64,000 nt of DNA from RYN-230 sp963837335. GTDB lineage: Bacteria; Actinomycetota; Actinomycetes; Streptosporangiales; Streptosporangiaceae. The DNA is taken from the NCBI GenBank assembly GCA_963837335.1, contig CAWINS010000012.1, positions 48,216 to 112,215 of the forward strand, written 5' to 3'. Positions 53,595 to 61,946 of this stretch are shown piece after piece (position 1 is the first letter of the stretch; each line of letters opens with the position of its first letter). Made by a program: the position numbers and the translations under genes. The notes under the pieces were generated by a model. It was not told where the DNA came from and searched no databases. It saw only the letters and a list, made by a program, of their open reading frames with translations.

Positions 53595-54134
53595 GTGCCA
53601 TTGTTCTCTTTCGAGGGTGTCGCGCCCACCGTGAGCCCAGCGGCCTGGATCGCCCCCACCGCCACCCTGGTAGGTGACGTCCGCGTCGAGGCCGAGGCGT
53701 CCATCTGGTACGGGGCGGTGCTCCGGGCCGACTTCGGGCCGATCCTGGTGCGCCGTGGTGCGAACGTCCAGGACGGCTCGGTGCTGCACGGCGGCCGCGA
53801 CCCGGTCACCGAGGTCGGTGAGGGGGCCACGATCGGGCATCTCTGCGTGGTGCACGGCTGCGTGGTGCACGCCGAGGCACTGATCGGCAACGGGGCCACC
53901 GTGCTTGATGGCTCCGTCGTCGGGTCGCGGGCCCTGGTCGCGGCCGGGGCCACGGTGCCTCCCGGGATGGAGATCCCGGCGGGCATGCTCGCGGTCGGCG
54001 TGCCCGCCCGGGTCGCCGGGCCGGTCACCGGCGGCGCCGGGCAGTGGGTCGCAACCAATCCCCGGATCTACCGTGAACTCGCGCGGCGTCACGCCGCGGG
54101 CGTGCTCCCCGTCCCGGAGCCGCCCGGGCGCTAG
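53595..54134 (+). CDS. Gamma-carbonic-anhydrase-like hexapeptide-repeat protein
   Basis: GTG 53595 starts a 179-residue left-handed beta-helix protein: APTATLVGDVRVEAEASIWYGAVLRAD, VQDGSVLHGG, GATIGHLCVVHGCVVHAEALIGNGATVLDGSVVG. The His residues in VLHGG, IGHLCVVHG and CVVHAE match the zinc ligands of gamma carbonic anhydrases and PaaY-like proteins. It may hydrate CO2, hydrolyse thioesters (PaaY type) or bind metal only. It stands alone; nothing nearby fixes its role. Confidence 0.85.
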   Translation: MPLFSFEGVAPTVSPAAWIAPTATLVGDVRVEAEASIWYGAVLRADFGPILVRRGANVQDGSVLHGGRDPVTEVGEGATIGHLCVVHGCVVHAEALIGNGATVLDGSVVGSRALVAAGATVPPGMEIPAGMLAVGVPARVAGPVTGGAGQWVATNPRIYRELARRHAAGVLPVPEPPGR

Positions 54135-54222
54135 CCGATCACGGCCCGCGGGTCCGCCGGCGGCCCGGCCCGTGGCCCGGTGCCCCGCCCGTGGCCCGTA
54201 GTCAGGGATCAGGGACCAGCGA

Positions 54223-54993
54223 TCAGAGCGACCGGGAACGGGACCAGCCGCGGGTTATCCGCCACATGCCCAGGGCCGCGGTGACGGCGGCCACCGCGAG
54301 CAGGACGGCGACGGCCCGCAGTGTCGCCCCGGCCTGGCCCTGCAGCGCCGAGCGGAGCGCGGACATGGCCCAGTAGCCCGGGGACACGGGCGCGGCCGCG
54401 CGGGCCCAGCCGGGCAGCACCGACAGCGGGATCAGCGCGCCACCGAGGGCGCTGAGCACCACGCCGCCGATGTCGTAGGCCATGTTCAGCTCGCTCTGGC
54501 TGCGCAGCGTCGCGCCCAGCGCCGTGCCGATGCCGAGCAGGGCCAGCGCCCACGAGATGACGGCGGCGGCCAGCAGGAACGGGTTTGCGACGCGGAGGCC
54601 GAACACGACGACACCGAAGATCAGCACCTCGGCCTGCTGGGTGGCCAGCATGCCGAAGCCGGGAAGCGCCTTGGTGGCGAGCAGTTCGCCGCTCCGCACG
54701 GGGGTGGCGCGCAGCCGGTCCCAGGTCCCCCAGGTCCGCTCGGTCAAGATGGCCGTGCCGACCACCGACAAGGCCAGCAGGGAGAACATCACCAGCATGC
54801 CGGTGACCACCTGGGCGGTGCCGGCCTGCACGCCGTGGCGGGCCAGCGCCGACAGGTAGAGGGGCCGGAAGAGCAAGATCATGACCAAGGGCATGATGAG
54901 CCGGCTCAGTACCGGCCCGGGCTCGCGGAGCATGAGCGCCGTGTTGTGCCGGCTCAGTGCGGCCAGGCGGATGGCCGCAGCGGACGAGACCAT
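54223..54993 (-). CDS. ABC-2 type transporter permease
   Basis: This 256-residue integral membrane protein has about six hydrophobic segments (LIMPLVMILLFRPL, VVTGMLVMFSLLALSVVGTAIL, ISWALALLGIGTALGATL, LSALGGALIPLSVLPG, and VAVLLAVAAVTAALGMW) and an ABC-2 motif region (ERTWGTWDRLRATPV). It follows the ATPase gene by 26 bases on the same strand. Together they form an exporter of the DrrAB type, probably for a drug or lipid. Confidence 0.9.
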   Translation of the reverse strand: MVSSAAAIRLAALSRHNTALMLREPGPVLSRLIMPLVMILLFRPLYLSALARHGVQAGTAQVVTGMLVMFSLLALSVVGTAILTERTWGTWDRLRATPVRSGELLATKALPGFGMLATQQAEVLIFGVVVFGLRVANPFLLAAAVISWALALLGIGTALGATLRSQSELNMAYDIGGVVLSALGGALIPLSVLPGWARAAAPVSPGYWAMSALRSALQGQAGATLRAVAVLLAVAAVTAALGMWRITRGWSRSRSL

Positions 54994-55019
54994 CGGGGAC
55001 CTCCCGGGAGAGTGGGGCG

Positions 55020-55916
55020 TCAGGGGGTGAGGGCGGCGTACAGGTCGTCCAGTCCCGGCCGGCGGATGTCGATGGAGACCGGCGCGGCACCTGCGGCCAG
55101 CAGCCGGGCCAGCGTGCCCGGCGCGTCGGAAGTGACCACCCGCAGTTCATCACCGGCAGCCCCGTCCACCTGCCCGAGGCGGCGCAGCCCGGCGGGCACC
55201 GGCCCGGCGAAGCCGACCCGCACCTCGCCGGCCAGCCCGGCCAGCAGCGAGCGCTGGCCGCCGCGGGAGATGATCCGGCCCGCCCGCGCTACGGCCAGCG
55301 TGGCGCCGAGCTCAGCCAGTTCCGGGAGGTAGTGGGTGGTGTAGACGACCGCGGCACCTGCGGCCGCGCGCTCGGCGACCACGGTGAGCAGCGCGCGGCG
55401 GGTCTGCGGATCGGCCCCGGCGGTGGGCTCGTCGAGCAGCAGTACCGGCGGCTCGGCGACGAGCGCGGTGGCCGCCTGAGTGCGCTTGCGCTGCCCGCCG
55501 GAGAGCAGCCCGGCCTGCCGGTCGAGGACCTCGGTCAGGCATAGCTGCTCGGCGATCGCGGTCACCGCCCGGCGGAGCGCGCCCCGGCGGAGTCCGGCCA
55601 GCGCCCCGAACAGCCGCAGGTGCTCAGCCACGGTCAGCCGGGGGTACAGCGACGTCTCCTGCGGGCACATCCCCAGCCGGGCCCGGGCCTGGCGGGGATG
55701 CGCGAGCACGTCGACCCCGGCCACGCTGACCTGCCCGGCGTCCGGGCGGGTGAGCCCGGACACTATCTCGACGAACGTGGTCTTGCCCGCGCCGTTGTGG
55801 CCTACCAGCCCGACGATCTCGCCGGGGGAGACGGTCAGCGCGAACCCATCCAGGGCCACGCTGCGGCCGTACCGCTTGACCAGCCTTTCGGCGACCAGCC
55901 CGGTGACCCCAGGCAT
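55020..55916 (-). CDS. ABC transporter ATPase (DrrA-like)
   Basis: A 298-residue ATPase with Walker A GHNGAGKTTFV, Q-loop region MCPQETSLYPRLT, signature LSGGQRKR, Walker B VLLLDEPTAGADPQTRR, and the H-loop in YTTHYLPE. ATG 55916 has GAGG upstream; a longer GTG start 12 bases earlier is possible. It is controlled by the perfect operator at 55939 shared with the divergent TetR gene. Confidence 0.92.
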   Translation of the reverse strand: MPGVTGLVAERLVKRYGRSVALDGFALTVSPGEIVGLVGHNGAGKTTFVEIVSGLTRPDAGQVSVAGVDVLAHPRQARARLGMCPQETSLYPRLTVAEHLRLFGALAGLRRGALRRAVTAIAEQLCLTEVLDRQAGLLSGGQRKRTQAATALVAEPPVLLLDEPTAGADPQTRRALLTVVAERAAAGAAVVYTTHYLPELAELGATLAVARAGRIISRGGQRSLLAGLAGEVRVGFAGPVPAGLRRLGQVDGAAGDELRVVTSDAPGTLARLLAAGAAPVSIDIRRPGLDDLYAALTP

Positions 55917-55938
55917 CGCACTCACCACCTCGTAGTGA

Positions 55939-55966
55939 TCTACAGTGTATATATCTACACTGTAGA
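55939..55966. promoter_or_regulatory. Perfect TetR operator between exporter and regulator
   Basis: TCTACAGTGTA (55939-55949), spacer TATATC (55950-55955) and TACACTGTAGA (55956-55966) form a perfect 11-6-11 inverted repeat. It lies between the divergent ATPase and TetR starts, three bases before the TetR ATG, and is the only AT-rich island in the region. Binding would repress both. Confidence 0.85.
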
Positions 55967-55969
55967 GCC

Positions 55970-56608
55970 ATGGCAGACCGGCGGCAAGAAATTCTCGACG
56001 CGGCGTTGGCGCTCGCCGACGAGGGCGGCCTGGACGCGGTGTCGATGCGCGCGGTGGCCCAGCGCGTCGGGGTGACCGCGATGGCGCTGTACCCGCACTT
56101 CAGCGGCAAGGAGGCGCTGCTGGACGGGCTCGTCGGCCGGGTGCTGGCCGACCTGCCCCGGCCCGATCCGGACGGATCATGGCCGGAGCGGCTGGGCGCG
56201 ATGGCCCATGCCGTCCGGGAGCTGGCCCACCGTCATCCGTCGGTCGTGCCGCTGCTGTTCTCCCGCCCGGCGGTGACTCCTGACGCAGTCCGGGTCGTCG
56301 ATGCGATCTATCAGGCCCTGCTGGATGCGGGCGTCCCATCCGACCAGGTCGCCCGCCTGGAACGGATGCTCAGCACGTTCGTACTCGGTTATGCGGTCTC
56401 CGAGGTGGGCGGCAGATTCGCGCACGGCACGCTCGGAACCCGGGAGAGACGGGGCCAGCTGCCCGGTACCGAGTTGCCCGCTCACCAGCAGCTGGGCTCG
56501 TTGCTGGACGCGCCGTGGTCCTGGGAAGCCGAGTTCGACGCGGACCTGGCCGACCTGATCCAGCTGATCTTGCTCGCCGCCGGGCCGGGCCAGCCGCCGG
56601 GTGCGTGA
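55970..56608 (+). CDS. TetR-family repressor of the ABC exporter
   Basis: This 212-residue regulator has RRQEILDAALALADEGG at the N-terminus, then VSMRAVAQRVGVTAMALYPHFSGKEAL (about residues 25-50), followed by a TetR_C-like domain (MLSTFVLGYAVSEVGGRF). The divergent layout with the exporter and the perfect palindrome is the classic TetR/drug exporter arrangement. The start ATG is only three bases after the operator, so the transcript is leaderless or nearly so. Confidence 0.92.
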   Translation: MADRRQEILDAALALADEGGLDAVSMRAVAQRVGVTAMALYPHFSGKEALLDGLVGRVLADLPRPDPDGSWPERLGAMAHAVRELAHRHPSVVPLLFSRPAVTPDAVRVVDAIYQALLDAGVPSDQVARLERMLSTFVLGYAVSEVGGRFAHGTLGTRERRGQLPGTELPAHQQLGSLLDAPWSWEAEFDADLADLIQLILLAAGPGQPPGA

Positions 56609-56629
56609 CGCACCCGGCGGGTGCATGGC

Positions 56630-56908
56630 CTACCAGTGCCGCTGGGCGGGCACGGCTACGCCGTCGCCCGCGATCCCGGTCTTGCGCACGATGGTCAGCC
56701 CATCCACGGCCGCGACGGGCTCCGAGGGCACGAAGTCGCTGGTCGAGGCCTCGCTAGGAGCGGCCTGCCTGGCGCGGTAGTGGGTCCGGGCATCAGCGTA
56801 GTCAGGGGCGGCGTGCCGGTGCCGGAACGTCATCCACAGCGGGATGCCCACGATGGCCGCCACGATCAGCAGGGCGATGGGCCAGATGGCGATGATGGCG
56901 CCGTTCAT
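56630..56908 (-). CDS. Small membrane-anchored protein, 92 residues
   Basis: ATG 56908 follows GAGGTGG. An N-terminal membrane helix (AIIAIWPIALLIVAAIVGIPLWMTF) is followed by a soluble tail rich in His, Ala and Ser (FRHRHAAPDYADARTHYRARQ, then DGLTIVRKTGIAGDG). I recognise no domain. It is adjacent to the phage-like domain gene on the same strand. Confidence 0.65.
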   Translation of the reverse strand: MNGAIIAIWPIALLIVAAIVGIPLWMTFRHRHAAPDYADARTHYRARQAAPSEASTSDFVPSEPVAAVDGLTIVRKTGIAGDGVAVPAQRHW

Positions 56909-56997
56909 GGTTCCACCTCACTTCCTGAGCCGGCCGCGACCCGGCCAGCTCTGGCCGATTACTGCTAACCCTGCCCACTCGACCCTCGCTAAACGTG

Positions 56998-57366
56998 CTA
57001 GCCGCGTTCCCAGGGAGCGTCCTCGCCCATCTTCTTGTAGTACTTGGCGAGATGGCTCTTGACCCGGTCAATGTCTTGTTTAGGCAGGTCAACCCCACCT
57101 CGCGAGCCTTGCATCACGTTTCCCGCCGCCATTATGCCTCGCGGCACGGCGTAGACCTTGCCGTCGATGACATCGGCGATCAGGAGCTTGTAGGCGGTGA
57201 AATTGTCCTTGTTATCGCTGTCGTACCAGACGTGCGCATCCCGGTACCTGGCGTTCGGCTCGTCCTCGGCACCGGCCCACGCCCGGATCCGCTTTTCCGC
57301 GGCGGCGCCCTCCCACTCCCGGTCGCGGTCGGCCAGCGGATAATCCTGGAAGGCTGTGACGGCCAT
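56998..57366 (-). CDS. Stand-alone phage-head-associated domain protein
   Basis: ATG 57366 (after CAGGAGGAGAG) gives a 122-residue protein: AFQDYPLADRDREWEGAAAEKR, AGAEDEPNARYRDAHVWYD, NFTAYKLLIADVIDGKVYAVPRGI, VDLPKQDIDRVKSHLAKYYKKMG. This is the short domain that, in tailed phages, sits next to the head maturation protease and capsid genes. No capsid, protease, portal or tail gene is nearby, so this is a solitary chromosomal copy. A role as a phage remnant or an exapted domain is open. Confidence 0.7.
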   Translation of the reverse strand: MAVTAFQDYPLADRDREWEGAAAEKRIRAWAGAEDEPNARYRDAHVWYDSDNKDNFTAYKLLIADVIDGKVYAVPRGIMAAGNVMQGSRGGVDLPKQDIDRVKSHLAKYYKKMGEDAPWERG

Positions 57367-57566
57367 GATCTCTCCTCCTGCTGGGGCGCTGGTGCTGTTC
57401 ACCTGCGTCTGCCCAGCACCGGAGTAATAAACGATCGCGCTCAGCTCAGCGGACTGGGCCAGCTCTGAACGTGAGGCGGTGTCCGCACCGGGCGCGCTGG
57501 CTGGCCCTCGTCCGTGCTCTGATCCGCCGGATCCGGCCGGCGCGGATGTGCTTTCTCCGTCCGCCC

Positions 57567-57662
57567 TATCGGGTACGCCTGCGCGCTCGGCGCGCACACC
57601 GCCGCGCAGGTGCCGCACCGGGCCGTCCGGGGTGCGTGCAGCATGCGCGGGCGTACCCGATA
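57567..57662. repeat. 18-bp inverted repeat enclosing further hairpins
   Basis: The arms 57567-57584 and 57645-57662 pair at 17 of 18 positions; the remaining one could be a G-T wobble. The 60-base loop contains a second hairpin, CGCACC (57614-57619) with GGTGCG (57631-57636). The interval 57367-57784 holds no credible gene, so this structured element may be an RNA, a protein-binding site or a recombination site. No T-run or flanking direct repeats are seen. Confidence 0.6.
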
Positions 57663-57784
57663 CCCGCGCGCGGAAGGGCACTCCGCGCGGCGGCCGTAAC
57701 CGCAGCTCCATCCGCCGAGCAGGGCCAGCCCGCGCATGCTGTGCGCGCCCCGGCTACGACGCCAGGTCGCCGATCAGGGCCTGG

Positions 57785-58642
57785 TCAGCCCGGGGCGACG
57801 CGGTAATGGTAGTCGTGGTGCGCGGTAAATCCGATGCGGCGATACAGCATGCGTGCGGGCTCGTTGTCGTCCTCGACTTGGAGATAGACGTGCCCGGCGC
57901 CGTGCTCGGCGGCCGTGGCGGCCAAGGCGGCGGTAACGACGGTGGCGAGCCCGCGGCGCCGGTATCCCGGGGCGACCTCGATGGCCGTCAGCCCGGCCCA
58001 GTCCGCTGCCACGGCCACCCGGCCGATGGCGGCCGTCTGACCGCTGGCCCGGATCGAGGCGAACGCCTGCCAGGGCGCGGAGGTGAGCACCTGGCGGGCG
58101 ATCGGGGGCAGGCTCGGCTCCCCCCGGTAGTGGTACAGGGCCAGCCACTCCTCGCTGGGTTCCGGGTCCATCTCCACGCCCATCGGCACCAGCGTGGGGT
58201 GGACTCCCGCCAGCCCCGCCGGGCCCCCTCCGGCCAGCCCCGCCGGGCCCCCTCCGGCCAGCCCCCCGGGGGCCCCGCCGGTCAGCACTGTCCCGGCGGC
58301 CTCGGCCACCTGCCCCGTCTGGGCGGTCATCACCGTCGCCGTGCCAGCCCGCACGCCCCAGCCCAGTCCGGCCAGGAAGCCGTCGAGGGGGACGGACTGG
58401 GGCCGGGCCACCCGGTAGGGGATGGCGATCATGGCTGGCAGGCCGCGGGCCTCATACCAGTCCCGCACCGCCCGGGCGGCCTGGTCCAGCGGGCATCCGG
58501 GATGGCCGGTGGCCAGTGCGCTGTTGGCCCGCCCGGTGAACCCAGCCGCGGCACGGAGCAGCCAGTCACCCAGTCGCTCTTCCTCCGGCGCCCGCCAGCC
58601 GAGCGCGGCGCGCCGCTCCAGGTCGGGGATCGAGATGGTCAC
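57785..58642 (-). CDS. GNAT-family acetyltransferase, N-terminal extension type
   Basis: GTG 58642 starts a 285-residue protein. The C-terminal GNAT domain (about residues 190-285) has IEVAPGYRRRGLATVVTAALAAT, the acetyl-CoA loop, then VYLQVEDDNEPARMLYRRIGF. The N-terminal half (ALGWRAPEEERLGDWLLRAAAGFTGRANSAL, then QAARAVRDWYEARGLPAMIAIP) is the extended form seen in many actinobacterial members. A run of GGGPAGLA repeats links the two halves and is encoded by a 24-base tandem repeat. The substrate is unknown. Confidence 0.88.
   Translation of the reverse strand: MTISIPDLERRAALGWRAPEEERLGDWLLRAAAGFTGRANSALATGHPGCPLDQAARAVRDWYEARGLPAMIAIPYRVARPQSVPLDGFLAGLGWGVRAGTATVMTAQTGQVAEAAGTVLTGGAPGGLAGGGPAGLAGGGPAGLAGVHPTLVPMGVEMDPEPSEEWLALYHYRGEPSLPPIARQVLTSAPWQAFASIRASGQTAAIGRVAVAADWAGLTAIEVAPGYRRRGLATVVTAALAATAAEHGAGHVYLQVEDDNEPARMLYRRIGFTAHHDYHYRVAPG
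58209..58280. repeat. 24-bp tandem repeat inside the GNAT gene
   Basis: Two identical 24-base units (58209-58232 and 58233-58256) are followed by a degraded third (58257-58280). Each encodes eight residues of a flexible Gly/Ala/Pro linker (GGGPAGLA), so copy number can change without breaking the frame. Confidence 0.75.
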
Positions 58643-58719
58643 GCACCCAGCGTGACACGCGGCCCCCGGCCACAGCCAGTTAGTCCGGTAATGCCGGAAT
58701 TAATACGAGGCTGGCCTTA

Positions 58720-58735
58720 CTTATTGTGCAATAAG
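58720..58735. promoter_or_regulatory. Perfect palindrome upstream of the giant repeat gene
   Basis: CTTATTG (58720-58726) and CAATAAG (58729-58735) form a perfect 7-2-7 inverted repeat in a locally AT-rich stretch about 50 bases before GTG 58788. It is probably an operator or part of a promoter for that gene; the regulator is unknown. Confidence 0.45.
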
Positions 58736-58787
58736 GAGCCGGCCACTGTTCTTTACTGCCAACGGGAGATCGGCCGGCCACGGTAAC

Positions 58788-61700
58788 GTGTCATTCATGT
58801 TAAGCCTCCTGGGCCGGCGTTCTCTCGTCCGTGCGGCCGGACGGAACAACCCCTTAATCCGCTATGCCGGAAATGGTGTGAGGCTTGACTATTGCCGCGA
58901 ACTCTCCCCGCCTGGCCTGGAGCAGGTCCGGAGCCTAGGCCGGGGCCGGTCGCTCGACGCGGGCAGCATCCGCAATATCCTCACCGGTGCCGATAGACCC
59001 CATCCGCCGCAGGTAATTGATCCCCGTGGCGTGGTGATCTGCGGTGCCTGGATTCGTGGTGAACTGAACCTTGACGGTGTTACAGCCGCTATCGGGCTGC
59101 GGTTTACCGGATGCCGCTTCGACGAGCCCCTGAGCCTGTGCGACGCGAAACTGCCCTGGCTTTTCCTGGACACTTGCGTGCTGCCCGCTGTCACGGCCAA
59201 CCGGGCCCGGGTTGACACGCTGAGCATCCGCGGCTGCGAACTCGAAGGCCGTCGCCCGGACGGCCTGATCCAGCTGGCCGGCACCCAGGTGGCCAGCGAA
59301 CTCCGGCTGGACGGCACCCGCCTGGCCAACCGCTCCGGCCCGGCCCTCATCGCCCCCGGACTGTCTGTGGGCGGCGGCGGCACCTGTGTCGGCGCGTTCC
59401 TGGACGGCCTCGACGCGGCCGGCCACACCGACGGCGAGGCGGCCGTCAACCTGTCCGGGGCCGCGGTCAGCGGCAACCTCATGCTGCGCGGCGCGCGGCT
59501 GGCCAACCGCAGCGGCCCGGCGCTGCTTGCGGACGGCATCAGCGTCCGGGGCGACCTGCAGCTAGCCAGGGACGCCAGCTCGGGCCGGGACTTCCAGGCG
59601 TCCGGCGGCGGCTGGCAGGGCACCGCGCTGCTGCGCGGCGGCACCATCTCCGGCCAGCTGTCGCTGGAACACGCCAGGGTCAGCTGCGGTCCCGCCGAGG
59701 GCGGCCCGCCACCCCACCGGCGCCGGTCGGTGGGTGCGGTCTGCCTGTCCGGTAGCACGATCGCGGGCAACCTGGTGCTGCGGCACGCCCAGCTGGCCGC
59801 GGCCACGATGTCCGCGCTGATGGCCGAGAACCTGACCGTCAAGGGCCACGCCGGAGCCTGCGAGAGCCGGCACGAGGGGCTGACCGCGACCGGGTCGGGT
59901 CCGCTGGGGGCCATCTGCCTGTCCGGGGCGTCCGTCAGCGGCCAGTTGTCCCTGCGCGGGACGACCCTGGTCAACGAATCCGGGCCGGCTCTGCTGGCTG
60001 ACCTCATCACGATCGGGGACGGGGCCCGGCTCGACCAGGACTTCAGCGCCGAGGGGGAAGGCGAGGCCGGCGCGCTGCGCCTGCCCGAGGCCCGGATCAG
60101 CGGGGACCTGCACCTGAACGGGGCCCGGCTGACCAACCACACCGGCCCGGCCCTGCTGGCCGACGGGGTCATCGTGCACAGCGACCTGGTGCTGGCCTCG
60201 GATGTCGCATCCGGCCGTCGGTTCGAGGCGGCCGGGGCGGGCCGCCACGGGACCCTGCTGATCCGCGGCGCCACGGTCAGCGGCCGGCTATCGCTGGAGG
60301 GTGCGCATGTCCGCCGGGGGCACGCCCCCGGCCGCCGGCCCGGCCAGGAGGTCCGCGACGAGATCGAGCAGCACAGCCCGGCCGGGCTGACCGCGATCAC
60401 CACCATCCTGCGGGGCTGCGACTGCGAGCCGGCCGGCGGGGACGGCTCGGAGGGCGCGGTATGCCTGAGCAACACGACGGTCGGCGGCCGCCTGGCCTTG
60501 CGCAACGCGTTCCTGAGCAACGACACCGGCCCGGCCTTGATGGCCGACTACCTGACGGTCAAGGACGACGCGGCCGGGTGCGAGGAGGCCCGCAACGGGC
60601 TGACCGCGATCGGGTGCGGCCCATCCGGCGCGGTCTGCCTGGCTGCGGCCACCATCAACGGCCAGCTGTCGCTGAGTGGATCCACGCTGGCCAACGCCAC
60701 CGGCCCGGCCCTCGTCGCGGACTTCGCCCAGATCAATGGAGGCGTGCTGCTGGACCAGGACTTCGTGGCGGTGGGCACGGGGCCGTCCGGCGCGGTCAGC
60801 CTCACCGACGCCAGCGTCGGCCGGGAACTCCGCTGCGCGGGACGATTTGTCAGCCCCGCTGACACCGGCGGTGTCCCGCTGGTCGCGCTTAACCTGACTC
60901 GCGCCCGGGCGGGCACCCTCCAGCTCGGTGACCAGCATCATGGCTTCCTGGTCAACGGCCTGCTGGAACTGGACGGGCTCAGCTACACCGGCCTGCCCGG
61001 CCTGGGTGACCTGGACCGCCTCGGGCCGCGGCCGCCGGACGGCCGCGGACGCTTCCGGCGGACCGGCGGGCCGGGCGGGCCGTCGGCCCGCACGGCGAAA
61101 ACGTCGCGCAGTGGCTGTGGTGGCTGCGCGGATGCACGACCCAGTACCGGGCCCAGCCGTATGAGGCGCTCGCCACCGCGTACGGCGGCGCCGGCTACGA
61201 CGACCTGGCCCGCCGGATCCTCGTCGCCCAGCGGGACGACGTGCGTGACCGCGGATCGCTCAGCCCCGTCCGCAAGCTCGGGCAGTACTGCGCGAAGTGG
61301 CTGACCGGCTACGGGTACCACTGCTTCTACGCGTTCTTGTGGCTGGCCGGGCTGTTCACCGTCACCGCGCTCGTCGCCGTGTTCTGGCTCGGGCCGGAGA
61401 AGTACATCGTGCCGGGGCCCGCTGCGGGGACGACGGCCATCGCCGCGCCCGGCGCAGCCGGGGCAGCCAGCACCTCAGCCAGCCCGGCTGCGTCTCCTGC
61501 GGCGTCCGCGCCGGCCAGCGCCCCGGCCGCATCGGCCGACCTGGCCGCGTCGGCCAGCCCGTCGGCGTCGGCCAGCCCGTCGGCGTCGGCGCCGGCCACG
61601 CCGTCGGCATCGGCCCCCCCGGCCTCGCCCATCGCCCGTGCCCCGGCCGCCGCGGGGCGGGCCGCGACCACCCCGGCCGCCAGGCCGTGCTCCGATCCGG

Positions 61701-61906
61701 CCCGGATCGGTTACGCGATCGGGCTCGCCTTCCCGATCATCAACCTGAACAGCAGTGTCGGGGCTCAGTGTGATGTCCCGGCCAGCGGGGCCGCGACCGG
61801 GGTCGTGGTCTTCGGCTGGGCGGTCCGCGCCGCGGCAGCCGCCCTGCTCGCCCTCTACACGCTCGGCCTGACCGGCGTCACCCGCAGCCCGCCCGGCGCG
61901 GGCTGA
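58788..61906 (+). pseudogene. Giant repeat membrane protein, frameshift before the membrane part
   Basis: From GTG 58788, about 750 residues form regular repeats of the type GQLSLEGAxLxNxSGPALLAD, recurring about every 45-60 residues, resembling a right-handed beta-helix or pentapeptide-like fold. Near 61035-61085 the frame shifts, and NVAQWLWWLRGCTTQYRAQPYEALATAY continues, followed by a membrane helix (FLWLAGLFTVTALVAVFWL), an Ala/Ser/Pro-rich linker of about 90 residues and a second helix (FGWAVRAAAAALLALYTLGLTG). The join gives about 1040 residues. Streptomyces proteins of similar build are annotated as membrane-associated oxidoreductases without proof. No cofactor or active-site motif is visible. 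Confidence 0.75.
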
Positions 61907-61923
61907 CCGGGCGGGCCCGGCCC

Positions 61924-61946
61924 GGCACCCGTTAGGGTCGGGTGCC
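61924..61946 (+). promoter_or_regulatory. Hairpin and TAGGGT directly before ribonuclease Z start
   Basis: GGCACCCG (61924-61931) and CGGGTGCC (61939-61946) pair perfectly around a 7-base loop that contains TAGGGT (61933-61938). The hairpin ends at the base before GTG 61947, and TAGGGT lies eight bases upstream, the position of a -10 element for leaderless transcription. A -10 role is favoured over an RNA hairpin, because the transcript would start at the GTG. Confidence 0.45.

Noticed and set aside
56998..57366. Prophage hypothesis for the phage-head-associated domain
   Set aside because: No integrase, capsid, portal, terminase or tail gene is seen on either side within this window.
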